DNA of 64,000 nt from Apoda limacodes (Eukaryota; Arthropoda; Insecta; Lepidoptera; Limacodidae), in assembly GCA_946406115.1 (NCBI GenBank), contig OX291561.1, positions 9,726,273-9,790,272 of the forward strand, in the 5' to 3' direction. Under the pieces are notes generated by a model, which saw only the letters and a list, made by a program, of their open reading frames with translations, was not told the origin of the DNA and searched no databases. Below are positions 10,494 to 21,781 of this stretch, piece after piece. Positions within the stretch are counted from its first letter, which is position 1, and each line of letters begins with the position of its first letter. The translations under genes were made by a program, and so were the position numbers.

Positions 10494-10675
10494 CTACTTC
10501 ACATTTGCCGCTTTCTCTTCGATACTCCTGGGTGTAATGAAGTTCTGCAATAAAAGTAAATATTAATGTAAATAAAGAATGAGTTTTTAAATGAGTTTTA
10601 AAAGCAATACATTACATATTCTGTCGTTGTGTTTGCCACAGCATCAGCGACTTTTATGGCTTGGTCTGCTACGTT
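10494..10675 (-). CDS. possible antisense two-exon coding piece of unknown function
   Basis: On the minus strand, exon 10675-10616 follows an acceptor (TTTTTTCAG), is exactly 20 codons, and ends at a GTAATG donor. The second exon, 10544-10494, follows TTTTATTGCAG and ends in TAG. The phase-0 joint gives a stop-free reading (KVADAVANTTTEY, then NFITPRSIEEK). I do not recognise the protein. No convincing 5' exon was found, although an upstream ATG near 10760 is in frame with the first piece if the intron is retained. It could be an alternative small gene of the large transposon or chance. Confidence 0.3.
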
Positions 10676-10820
10676 CTGAAAAAATATCATAATTAAAATT
10701 TCAATTATTCTATTATTTTTCAGAAGTGAACGAGGGATCAGTTCTTCCGCGACCGGCATAGTATACCCTCAAGCACTAAATCGTACGAGGCGGCGCGATC
10801 TTCCGGGCAAATATTCGAAA

Positions 10821-11466
10821 ATGCCCCGCGGAAGACCGCGTAAGACTGATTACGATGTCATTAAACATGCGGTAGAAAAGTATCAAGATAGTGTTTTTAC
10901 CGAGGACGGGAAAGTGAAGCCACGCACGGATCCTATTTGGATAGTTCTAGAGGAAGAAACTACATACTCGATTAATTCGCTGTACGCGTATTTATTGAAA
11001 AATCGAGATGAATTTAGACCAGCAAAACAAGAATCAGCGATACAGAATGAATCCAACGACACGACAAAATTCGATTTCACATCGCATCTCTCGGACGTGT
11101 GTGATTTTGACATTGAATTTAACGGCAGCGAATTCAAAAATCTTCTCAGGGAACGAGAATGTCGAAGGAAGGAGAGAGGAAAATACATTTCGACAATAAA
11201 AACAGTTTTTAAACCGTATGAGTGGGAGCATCCAATGTCGCTTAAAATTTGGAACAAAACCGATATAACTTGTGGTTTTAAGTATCGTCACCATCAATTT
11301 GCGCCTTTCAAGAAAACAGGCGAATTCCTTGCCGGTTGCGCATGTGGATCTACCTTGGAAGGAAAAATATCCGAAATTGATCAGCCAATCGTTAAAATTG
11401 CATGCCACTTTGTGAAGGGAGCTGGCATCTGTGGAAAATCCTACATCCGAGGTTCTCATAGGCGTG
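10821..11466 (+). CDS. exon 1: AT-hook and zinc-ligand N-terminal region of the transposase
   Basis: It starts at ATG 10821 with MPRGRPRK, an AT-hook-like DNA-contacting motif. A helical DNA-binding candidate follows (residues 1-65). Later, GCACGSTLEGK and GAGICGKSYIRG place Cys and His ligands in a pattern like the zinc-binding N-termini of Mutator-type transposases. The donor is G/GTTAGT at 11467, phase 1, and it joins exon 2 as ...HRR-ELGER. The frame is open throughout. The 124- and 165-aa antisense frames over it are shadows. Confidence 0.8.
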
Positions 11467-12429
11467 GTTAGTTTATTCCATTCCAAACTTGTTATTTTAT
11501 TGAGAGATGAACAATAATTTTTATAATACACAAATAATTCGTCAAAATTAAATTTCCATCATCAAGAAATAAAAATTCAAGCTTGAGTAGAGTAGAGATG
11601 TAATATAAACGTAATTACATTTATCGAAATAATAATAAATAAACTTTTATATACTTATGAGTAGATGACATTTGAATCGCAATAATTGTATTTAAACGCC
11701 AAATTTCATGAACTTAGATCATGAATAAAAGACTCTGTTTTATATTTTTTTAATAATCACAATTTTTCATACCTAAATAATGTAAGGGGTCATTTCACAT
11801 AAAATTTGAAACCAAAAAATTTTTTATCGCACTGTTAAATGCGAAATTTTTGACACGTAATTTTTGCAACATATAAAATTTACTTGACATTTTTATAGCT
11901 GTATGCTTTAAAAGAATTAGGAAAAAAACTCTACAATTGAACCTTCGTCTTGCAAAATTAATGAACAAATGGATTGTTCTACAATTTGTACATTGTTGTT
12001 TATATATTTTTCGTTTTTAAATATGCATTAATAATGGTTGTATAGAAAATGTAAAATGTGCCGATGTATACTTGCCGGAGATATTTAATTTACAATCAAG
12101 ACTGTAATGCGTTGGAATTTTTTATATTTTACTATATTTTTATTACTTTTTTTCTATTTTTTTAGGCTGGTGATTTTTCAATAATAACGACTTTGAATTT
12201 AGTATGAGAAGTTTTTTTTATGCCATGTGATCTAATTCTTAATTGGTTTACAAATTACTATGATATATTCCGATGGACTTACCTTTTATCAATTATCCCA
12301 ATTTTCGTTCACGCGCACGGTTATACGCAATTTTTAACAAGTCACAATTTCAAATTCTGGCGATGAAAGAATAATTTTTTACTTCAAATTTAAAATGGAA
12401 TATTTTACTGTTATTTAAAAAAAATTAGT

Positions 12430-13010
12430 GTCGGACAACCGTCCGGAATCGTGACAACTTGTGCCTTTCACTTTTTATGTCTGTCTCTCTCGCTCTTAGG
12501 CGGGCTAACCATGCCGCGTGCCTCTCACTCGCTCTCATTGTGAGCGCATAACGTGAGCGGAGCGTAACGCAGTTTCTTGAAGTGTCACCCGGCAAACCAA
12601 TTTATAAGACGTTGTCACGTCAAAATCATTTAGCAATTCAAGTATATCCCATTATATAGTAAAAATGTTGAAGTAAAAGGTTGAAGGGTCTTCAGTCCTT
12701 CAAGACATCCCCATCTCATTTCACGTGAACCCGTATCGCGGGAGGGGCGGCAGGTGTGTCCTGACCTTCTCGCGCAGCGCCGACGCCGCGCGGCCGCGGG
12801 CACTGGGGAGGGGATGGCGACTTCGCGCTTTCCGCGGCTCGCGCGGAGACGCGGCCAAACGCTGCGGCAACTTTGAAATGCCATAACTCGGGAACCGCTT
12901 GATGAAATGTGATGATCTTTTTTTTATTTGATAAAGCGTTTCGAGAGGAACAATAATAAGCCCTCGAATTGGCGCTGTTGCCACTTCTTTATGCTATGGG
13001 GGGGCACCGC
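12430..13010. repeat. GC-rich block of foreign composition inside intron 1
   Basis: This stretch is far richer in G and C than the surrounding AT-rich intron, with CGCGCAGCGCCGACGCCGCG near 12770. It carries phrases such as GTCTGTCTCTCTCGCTC and GCCATAACTCGGGAACCGC that look like an independent repeat nested in the large transposon. I could not find clear terminal repeats or a target duplication. No coding frame is supported. Confidence 0.45.
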
Positions 13011-13264
13011 AAATTTTTATGAGCACTATATTGCAATAAATGTTTATTGCAAATATGTTTTTTTAGCCGAAATTTTTTTTTCGGTTTTTTAGCCGAAAAA
13101 ACCTAATTTGACTGGACTATAGAACATTTCTAAATCAGATATTAGTCTTACAGCTCTACTAGACTCAAATTTATAAATTTCCCTTATTCGATTTTTCAAT
13201 AATTTAACTATAAAAATGTGTAAAAAATTCTTTGTCTCTTTGTTTAAACTTATTTAATTTACAG

Positions 13265-13645
13265 AGTTAGGAGAACGAATGAAAGAAGGCAATATTGCAG
13301 CGAAAACGTATAGGAACAAGAAAGCAAACGACAATGTGAAATATGGACAGTTAGAACCAGGTTTTATGTACAATGAGGGTGTCTTACGACAAGTCAAGTA
13401 TGAAGTTAATATGAAATCAAGAATTGATCCTGACGTACGACGTAGCTCTCCATGAGTTGTAAAGGGAGGCGTGCAAAGACTCAATTCATGACATTGGATA
13501 TGACCCCTTTTTCGTTCATTATTCGTCGGCATATCAACTCCACCAATACAAAATATTAGAAAAGAGAGGGAAGTTGACAGCGGAAATAGATGCAACCGGT
13601 GGAATTGCCCATAAAGTAACTTACAAGAGTGGCACTTCTTCTCCG
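13265..13645 (+). pseudogene. exon 2: first catalytic acid of the DDE core, frameshifted
   Basis: Acceptor TTTACAG ends at 13264 and donor G/GTAAGA begins at 13646. The exon opens in phase with exon 1 (ELGERMKEG) and ends with LTAEIDATGGIAHK, where the aspartate codon 13589-13591 is the probable first catalytic residue. Between the two parts the frame moves by one base near 13435, and a TAA stands at 13460-13462. Outside these two lesions both parts read smoothly, so the exon was coding until recently. Confidence 0.75.
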
Positions 13646-15289
13646 GTAAGAACATTTTTTTCATAAAAACTAAATCCATCTATACTGAAAATGGCCTCTT
13701 CAAACTCTTTGAAGAACTTTTTATAAGAATTAGTAATCGAAGTATAATACTTATGTCATTACATTTTACAACGCATTCCATTTTTCATATTAATAGATAT
13801 TACTGAGCAAAATATGCGAATAATGCGAAAATCATACATATTTATTAAGGTATATTTACATGATTGTCACAGTCAATTTGTGTGATCGAGTTTATTATCA
13901 AAGTATATATATATGCTTTTGAGATATGAATTTCGATTCATTGTCCAGGTTTATTATTTCAAAATTACGGCATAATTCGAGCTTATTTTTCGCGAATTAC
14001 AATTACAATTACAAATAATTTCTTGAGTTTATTGATTTTTTTTAATTGATTTATTAATTCCTTGAATTATTTAAGAATTTCATTTTTCTGCGAGATTTAT
14101 GTTGTTTTTAGGGTGTTTAGGCTCAGTGACCGTAAATTCGACATTATTTTTGTGTAATCAATTTTTTCTGCAATTCATTCAAAAATATATTGTATTTCAG
14201 CAAAATTTAAGTGGTTTTTGATGATTTTTAGTCGAATTGAAGAACCAGAATTCGACATTATTTTTGCAACATTCATGCGATTCAACAGTGAACATTCATG
14301 CGATTATTCAAAGAAATTATTAGATGATTTTCAAGACGTATAAATGTTAGAAAAATAATGACACATTCTGGTTTATTGACACTAAAAACTATAAGAAGGA
14401 TTTTAATCTTGCAGAAATATGATATTCTGAAATGAATATTTCAGAAAAAAATGTTCAAATTGATATCACAAGAATTATGTCGAATTTTGGTTCACGAGCC
14501 TGAAAACCTTGAAGACGACATGCAAATCTTGCAGAAAAATAACATTTTCATATAATTTGTAAAGCAAATTGTTTAAATAAATTGATATAGCAAAAAAATT
14601 TTAAATTCTTTTTTAACGGCGGAAAAAACAGAAAAGTTACATAATAATGAGAAAAAAACGTTTTATCCGTAAAATGGCAATATTCTGTGATTTGCGAAAA
14701 ATAACCATTCCATATACTTTTAATTTTTTTGTTTGAACATTATCGGGTCAGAAAGAACTTTCAAAATCTCTCAGTAATTTACAAGTTCACAAAAATTGAT
14801 TACATAAAAAATTTTTTAGCAAAAGATTCATTACAATATTGTAATGAATCTTTTATTCTTGCCCTGTATGGGCCTGAGAAATTTGTAAATAATAATTATT
14901 AGTCAAAAGAAACCATATTATTAGATTTGTTAACGTTAGATTACAAAAGATCCAAATTATCTGTATAAAATTCACAAAATATTACTACGTATTTATTAAT
15001 TTCTTTATTATATAAGATCAACGGGCATTTCCATGTTTCATTACAAGAAATATATAAAATACAATCATATTGATAGCACTAGTATAATTGAATACACGCA
15101 GATTATTTCTTTTATTCAACATAAAAATGAATTATTCTGGTCACTATTTATTCATTTTCTTAATTTCCAGAAAAAAACTGCTATTGAATTAAGTAAAATG
15201 ATCAAAATGTACAAAAGTTCTTTCCAACTCGACAGGTAAACTCGTATCACATTATTACAAAAATTTAATGACATTTTATATCATTTCAG

Positions 15290-15854
15290 GTTGTTTTTTT
15301 GTACCAAATGATGGTGAGAAATTCCGATGAATCTCATGCATTCCCCGCTGCACAAATGCTGAGTTCAAAGCATAACACCAACGCTCTGAATTCCTGGCTT
15401 CTTGAAATTATCCGCAGTGGTGCTAGCAGTCCAGACGAAGCAGTGATGGATAGTAGTCTAGCGCTATTGTCAGCATCGATTCGAGCATACACCTCTTGTG
15501 AAACCATCGCTGGGTATGCCAAACAGTGCTTCCAAAACTTGAAGGGAACAGCTGCTTTACCAAAATGTTATATCAGAATCGATGTGGCCCATTACATCAA
15601 GTCGTGGCGCGATTTCATCTGCAAAACAAATCCGAACATAATGCCAACAATATTAAAATTTTATCTCAGTGCGATTGGGCAGGCCATTATGGCAGATTCT
15701 CTTGAAAAATTTGAATCCATCATTACATCGTTACTGATAGTAAGCCAAAGCACGTATGATGGAAATGGGACACCTTGCGATGAGCATAAATTGAAAATCA
15801 AAAGTCTGATTACAGCAGAGGAAAATTCTTTCGTTGGAGAAGCAAGTCAAATAG
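15290..15854 (+). CDS. exon 3: second catalytic acid and RIDVAH motif of the transposase
   Basis: The exon follows TTTCAG and joins exon 2 in phase 0. The reading goes through VFLYQMMVRN, FPAAQMLSSKHNTNAL and EAVMDSSLALL (aspartate at 15449-15451, probable second catalytic acid). It continues with YIRIDVAHYIKSW (His at 15590-15592), which takes the place of the C/D..H motif that follows the second acid in MULE transposases. No stop or shift is seen. The donor is at 15855 (GTATTA). Confidence 0.8.
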
Positions 15855-16036
15855 GTATTATATATAAGCATACTATGAATTTCCGATGTCATTATATCTC
15901 ATTTTTTTTCATTATATCTTTATAAGCATAAAAATTAGTATTTCGAATGCAATAGAACTGAACAGTTATCAAACGTTAGAATAATAATTTTTGACAAGAC
16001 CTCATAATTATTATTTTCAATATCTGCATTTTTTAG

Positions 16037-16810
16037 ATTCAAATAGCGTGACTGGAATCATTGACAAAATAACGAAAGAGCCAGTGTCATTGGTAACGAT
16101 TGCGGAAGTTGAGGAACAAATTCTCGAAGGCTCTTATGACTGTGCACAATGGGCCACAAATATCAATTTGAATATCATGGAAAAATTTATCCACCCATAC
16201 GAAAATGAAGTTTCCGAAAATATAAATGCCCATTTATGCAACGAATTTGCCGCACGATTAATTAAGGAATGTGGGACATTCCCTCTGTGGTCATGCGTGA
16301 ACCAGCCGAATTTCAACAACATTAAAAATAGGGATTTTCATGACCTTCCACAAAGAGTAGATGATTTTGTCCCCAAACATCTGGATTTATTGAATGCCTC
16401 TATGATTTTAAGAGCTGCGGAACAGGCGTTAAAAACAAAGGAATTGCACGAAAACTGTGGACTGGAGGGGACTATGAGTGATGATGAAAAAAATGATGAT
16501 GCTTACATAGGTACTAATCATATGTCTTATATTTGAAGGATGTTTATGCAACAGTTCAATTTATCAAAATATAACTTATTTACAGTGACAAACTATGAAG
16601 AAAATTGGAGGGGACTTGTTGCAGAAAATGGTCTGAAAAGAAAGAGAAAGGAAAAAACCATTCCAAGTTCGAGTTCAGAAAACGAAGATGACGCAGTGGA
16701 TTTTGTAGATGACACTGATAAATCCATGGAAGAGGACAACAAACTCAAACAATCGTGCTCCATTGTTGTAGAGAAAATTGATTTTGATAATTCATTTTCA
16801 AATGAAAAAA
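16037..16810 (+). CDS. exons 4 and 5: transposase C-terminal core and acidic linker
   Basis: Exon 4 (16037-16510) follows TTTTTTAG and joins exon 3 as SQI-DSNSVTG. Exon 5 (16586-16810) follows TTATTTACAG and joins as VTNYEENWRGL, a motif I associate with this transposase group. It then passes into a low-complexity acidic and basic linker (KRKRKEK, SSSSENEDD). The third catalytic acid is probably within exon 4 but cannot be assigned by eye. A 75-bp intron separates the two exons. Confidence 0.75.
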
Positions 16811-16893
16811 GTAAAAAGAAGTTGCGCTCATTTTAAAAAATCGCTTTTTTGATTGGAATTTACACTAAATTTATTTGCTATGTTATATTCTAG

Positions 16894-18222
16894 GATTCTA
16901 CTCAGAGGATGAAAAAGAAAAAACACAAGATTACAATATCAAAAATGACGTCTGCAAAGGAAATATTGTAAAAGAGAAGAGAGCAAGGAAAAAAGTCGGT
17001 ATTTGGATGCAAATTACGTTGACAATAACTTCATCTTGCATAGGAAGTTGAGTAAACTACCTTTAATTAAGAATGGAAACAATTTGAAACTGGAATGTAT
17101 CTCAATTGATGGAAAGATGTTTACCCTCCACAATACATGTCCAATTGACAGCCTATTTCAAGTATGTATGAATACTTTAAGTTTAGCAAATATTAAGTTA
17201 GTCTTTTGAATTTTCTAATAAGTTAGTCTTTTGAATATTCGAATTTTCAAAGTTTATACAGCCTTTTATGACTTAATCATTTGCTTGTACTTATATTTTC
17301 AGCTTGTACTGTCATCAATTGTCGACAGCCCCAGATTCAAAGAAATATGTGAGCGTACAAACAACGGATTCCTCACAATGATACACAACGTATCAGAAAA
17401 GGGACTGACAAGTGGCTCTTATCGCCAAAGAGCGATGTTAATGAAAGATATATTCAAAAACTTCATCAAAGAACCCGAAAATGGCCATTGTCTTGTGGGA
17501 TGCCATTCAAATATATGTGACTTGTACCCACAATTACTAGGAGAAATCGAAAGTGCGACGCTGCAAACATCATGCAAAAAAGATACATGCTCTGAAACAT
17601 CACGAACGAATGCTTACGACATTTTCATGCTGGAGAGGCATACTTTTAATAAAAAAGATTCTTTGAGCGAATTGATAAGAAAATGTATTTTGAAGAGAGT
17701 AACACGCATGCATCGGTGTAAAAACTTCTCTATCTCTGTAACTGGAGGTAAAAGATTTTCAAAAGTAATATTATACTCTTTTGATTGAAAAAAATTAATT
17801 GCAAATAATTTTTTCCAGGTGAATTGTTAGGGATAAATTTATACCCTACCATAGGATGGACAATGCAGTTAAATGATGTACCCCATCGCATTGATTTGCC
17901 GTATTCTAATGACCATTATGAACTGGGAGGGGTCATAGCTTTTGATCAATTTGGTGCCAATCTGGACATTGTGCCTGAAAAGAAATCGGAATTGAATACC
18001 ATGGAGATAATTGTGGACGTAACAAAGATAGAGGAAGATTTTCAGCCAAAAAAATCTTCGACCCCTAAAGTTGTCCAGAAAAAAGTCCATGGTCACTACA
18101 CGGCAGTAGTATTTCGCAGAGGCAACTGGATCGAATACGACGACTGCAAAGAAAAAGAAAAGAGGGTGTCAGGAAAACTGAAAATAGAGCCGCATCTTTT
18201 GTTCTACAGGAAACTTGGCTAA
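16894..18222 (+). pseudogene. exons 6-8: USP-like cysteine protease domain, one frameshift
   Basis: Exon 6 (16894-17161) starts in frame with exon 5 and loses one base near 16990-16997. It then reads RYLDANYVDNN and the cysteine box HNTCPIDSLFQ (Cys codon 17138-17140). Exon 7 (17303-17747) is helical, and exon 8 (17819-18222) ends in the histidine box VHGHYTAVVFRRGNWIEYDD (His 18094-18096; DD 18139-18144) and HLLFYRK before TAA. Cys and His boxes in this order, a W-x3-DD and a terminal LLFY match the papain-like fold of ubiquitin-specific proteases (peptidase C19). Its substrate is unknown; ubiquitin or SUMO-like conjugates are an inference. Confidence 0.72.
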
Positions 18223-19133
18223 ATAATAGTAAGAATCCTTTATTGTTCATTCAAAAATTGAATTGACTAATTTCATCGAATAATTTCAACGAAATAAAAT
18301 TTGGGGCGAATTTTTAACTAAATTTTCAAAAAAATAAAAAAATTAATTTAAAAAATGTTTTTTAGATATTGTTACTTAATGATTAATTAAAGAAAACATG
18401 ACCTTCAACAGATTCAATACTCGGTATAATTCTTCGAATTTATATTGTGCATTTATCATTTCGTAAAATTATGCTTGGACTTATCAACAATGTATAAATA
18501 ATTGATTTCATTTCATTTCGGCAGTGACAGCTTCGCAACTGCTATATTCTCAGCAATAAGAGCAGACTAATCAGACTTATCATCGAGAAGTCTGTCAATG
18601 GCAATAATTTTCCATCCTATCTATGGCGATTCCATCCTATTCCAGGCAAAATTGGACAAATTTCAATGGATTCGAGGGATCGCAATTTTTTTCTATATAT
18701 ATTTTAAATAAATAAGCAACGCAATTTACAAATAATTTTTGGTATTATTATGTTTAACTTTCAACATTAACAGCTATATTTCTTTAAAATGATTATTCGC
18801 ATTAAATTGTTTCTCTTGTATAATTTTTTGAATTATTTAAAAAATATATCGTCGAATATTTGTATGTTAGACAATGAAATTGTATTTTTAAATACTGTTC
18901 TGCAAAATGAATCCTTTTATCCTTGGTTCTAAAAAAATTAGAAAAAATTTTGCATTCTTCTTGCATATCAACCTTTCGATACAGATTGGATAAAATTTTT
19001 GATAAGGCTTGAAAAAATTGCAGAAATTGTATACTTTTTAGACAACTCAAAGTGAAAAAAATAAGCAAAGAAGCTTTGTATGTAAAATTATAGTTTAGTA
19101 AAAAAAGAGTAAATTTTATACCTTTATAAATAC
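18223..19133. other. 3' non-coding part of the large transposon
   Basis: AT-rich sequence between the stop codon of the transposase and the right inverted repeat. I see no coding frame, RNA gene or repeat here. Confidence 0.6.
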
Positions 19134-20846
19134 AAAATCAATTCTTACACAGGCTTTTTTCGCCTTTTATCTTTTTTTTATCTAGAATTAAGTTAAATCT
19201 AATCAAGATAATTAGATTTGTACATTAATGTTTGAAAAAATTTTTTTTAATTCACACTAACAACATTCCGTATTTGATGGAAAATTAAATCTCTGTACAT
19301 GGTAAATTTCAAGTAAAAACTCAAGTTAAAAATATGTTTTGGTCTTTGCAAACATACAAAGTTTGAAAATTTCAGTTGTTTTCCAAATTGAACAGGTCAC
19401 ATTGTAGTTCCTCGAAATATCAACAGTTTTTCATTGAGTGAAATTTTCATGTAATATCCTCAATTATCAATGTTAGAAAAACTTGATTGACATTTTATGT
19501 CAATCAATATATATATATGTCTCTCGCTTCAAAGAATCCACCACGAAGTGAATTACAAAAAAATGCTAAACTTGTAAAAAATCATTAAATTTTTAAAAAT
19601 GAGAAAATTTTGAAAACATTTCGAAAATTGCCACAAAAGTTTCTGAATTTCAAAGACATTTTATAAAAATTTTAAGATTTCTTAAAATCGTGACATAATT
19701 TTTCCAGGTTCTTCATGGATGTTATACCTGTTATGTTTTTAAATGAATGAATGACGTGCCAAATAAATATACATACAAATACACATACAAAGTTTATAAT
19801 TATTATTTGTAAATTATTATTCGTAGACTGAAATAATTATTTGTAGACATAATTCAGAAAAATATAAAAATTCAATCTTCGTTGGAAAAAATTATAATTT
19901 GCAATTTTATCATTTCCGTCAATTTTCAATTCAGATTATTTATAAACACTGAATTTATACATTATTTGCAAATTATTATTTTGTAGAAAGAAATATTATA
20001 TACAACATGTAGATAAGTATAAATTTGTAGACATAATTCAGAAAAATATAAAAATTCAGTTTTCGTTGAAAAAAATTATAATTTACAATTTTATCATTTA
20101 ATTCATTGACAAAAGTGCAATAAAATTCTAAAATGTAGTAATAAAAAACTCTGTATTCTTATAACCTTGCATTAATAAACGCCTTAATATCATATAATCA
20201 TATATTGCGAAAATAAACAAAAATAAACTCAATCGTTTAAGGGTTATGTTATGCAAAACATACATATATATGCTGCAAAGTAGCAGACAGTAGCAGAGCG
20301 GCTGTCAGCTATCGCCAGCTATCGCCAGCTATCGCTGAACTCTGAGCCCCGCTGAGCGACAATCGCTCCCATGAAAACGTACCTTTAGCGTATATATATT
20401 ATATATGTGAGAACAGTTTGCACTATAATTTTTAAAAAGAAAAATAACAATGGACTATGCTTTTTGGAAAGCCTATAATTAGCCGAGAAATTTAAGATAC
20501 AAAATTTGTATGAAAAATTGTTTGTGAATATACTTACCCGCTAACTTGACGTCAAGTAAGAAGTGCCGCTATTGGAAAGTTTATAAATAAAAATTAACTG
20601 GACGAAACCTTATGATCTATAGCTTTTTGTAAAGCCAATAATTAGCCGAAATATATGGCTTATTCGAATTGTGAAAAAAAACACTCTATATTGCACTTAC
20701 CTGCTAACTTGACGTCAAGCTGGAAGTGTTCACGAAAAACATTATTTAAACAAAAACCACAAGAGCCGAAAAAATTTTTTTGCTGCCCTAAATTTGCCGA
20801 AAAATAGCCGAAAATTAGGGTGTGCCATCGCTAGCTTGACGGAGCT
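19134..20846 (-). repeat. right terminal inverted repeat, about 1,713 bp
   Basis: It is the reverse complement of 8324-10070. It carries three tandem CGCCAGCTAT units near 20310-20335 where the left side has two, and lacks the 26-bp block near the left terminus. The GTCAAG motifs are mirrored at 20835-20840, 20708-20713 and 20545-20550. Confidence 0.92.
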
Positions 20847-20855
20847 GATTGAAGA
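20847..20855 (+). repeat. right copy of the 9-bp target-site duplication (GATTGAAGA)
   Basis: Identical to 8315-8323 and immediately outside the right inverted repeat. Confidence 0.9.
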
Positions 20856-21105
20856 TGCTCAATCACAGGATGCATAGGTAAACCAAATTTAAATGGAAAT
20901 AATATAAAATTATACGGCTTAAATTTGTTTTTTTTTTAAAGAGTAACTATCGAGTTTCTTGCCGGATACTTCGCTGTAGGAATCAACCACATTGTGAACC
21001 GGAGGGCGGGTGAAAGGTTTATAAAAATAGTATTTCATAACTTTGACGATTCAAAAGTGTTTGTTAAATCCTAATTTAAATAAAAAAAAAAATGACTTTG
21101 ACTTA
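20856..21105 (+). mobile_element. 3' UTR and tail of the LINE split by the large transposon
   Basis: It continues the LINE whose coding end is at 8320. It contains a GTTTCTTGCCGG phrase seen in LINE 3' regions and ends in an A-rich AATGACTTTGACTT tail typical of jockey/CR1-like elements. Confidence 0.65.
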
Positions 21106-21781
21106 GATGTGCCATAATTCTTGCACATTCTTCAGGTGAAAGAGGCATTATAATTAATGTTTACGTGCTAAAGATACCTTGGCTTATGAATTAAATGTAA
21201 AAAACAAATGCGAAAACAAAAGCAGAAAGCTAAAAGTAAAAAATTACAGCATTTGAAAAGGGAGCGTGTTTCTTTTTTGTTTATTTTTCAGCCATCATTT
21301 AAAAGGAGGTTGTCAAAAAGAAGTTTTTATACAACAAAACTAAATTTTCTACATAATGCTTTTTATTTCAAGTTTGTAAACTTAAATAGTACAGAAGTTA
21401 TCGTCATGTTTATAAGTGTTATACCTTCTTTTGCAGGTCAACTATTTACTCTCTAACACTGAGACAGGACAGTACAGACTTGGTAAAAAATTTATATTTG
21501 GGTTTTGGTACGGTAGGTAGGTTTAATATACTTGTGTTATCTTTGAAATCGAGATTTTTTTATAATTTAACACACATCTGTGTATAAATCATTCACATAT
21601 ATACAGTTTTAAAGTTTATATACTGAATTATTTTAGGGAGCGAGTACGAGTACAGAAACAAAAAAAATCATAGAGTACAGAGCAGGGGCTCGACATTGGT
21701 AGTGTTTCGAAATTATACTTTTGGCATTGCGTTTATTAGAAAAATTTATGTTTACTTAAAATATAAATTTTCATACATGCT

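Larger units (their letters stand above)
10821..18222 (+). pseudogene. eight-exon gene: MULE-like DDE transposase fused to USP-like cysteine protease
   Basis: Exons inferred from splice signals and phase are 10821-11466, 13265-13645, 15290-15854, 16037-16510, 16586-16810, 16894-17161, 17303-17747 and 17819-18222. Every joint keeps the reading frame, and the total is about 1,135 codons. The domain order is AT-hook and zinc-ligand N-terminus, DDE core with acidic residues in AEIDATGG and EAVMDSS, conserved RIDVAHYIK and ENWRGL motifs, an acidic/basic linker, and then a protease domain with a cysteine box (NTCPIDSLF) and a histidine box (GHYTAVVF, then YDD). It is the only gene in the element and would make the transposase. 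Damage in this copy: a frameshift at about 13435, a TAA at 13460-13462, and a one-base loss at about 16990-16997. A 5' UTR exon may begin near 10723. Confidence 0.8.
8324..20846 (+). mobile_element. 12.5-kb Mutator-like DNA transposon with 1.7-kb inverted repeats
   Basis: Both ends begin AGCTCCGTCAAGCTAGCGA reading inward, are flanked by a perfect 9-bp direct repeat, and continue as near-identical inverted repeats for about 1.7 kb. Between them is a single spliced gene on the plus strand for a DDE transposase with a C-terminal cysteine protease (10821-18222). A nested MITE and a GC-rich intronic block are also present. A 9-bp duplication and long inverted repeats fit the Mutator superfamily. 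The protein motifs fit a MULE/KDZ-like fold but I cannot name the family. The protein carries two frameshifts and a stop, so this copy probably needs help from another one to move. The two ends are very similar by eye, which suggests fairly recent insertion or conversion. Confidence 0.9.

Noticed and set aside
11034..11531. Minus-strand frame of 165 codons over exon 1 of the transposase
   Set aside because: Antisense shadow of a coding exon. It contains no recognisable motif.
15170..15235. A segment with acceptor (TTTCCAG) and donor (CAG/GTAAAC) in the second long intron of the large transposon gene
   Set aside because: Exons 13265-13645 and 15290-15854 already join in phase 0 with continuous transposase motifs, and inclusion would put 22 unrelated residues inside the catalytic core. 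It could be an alternative exon but has no support.
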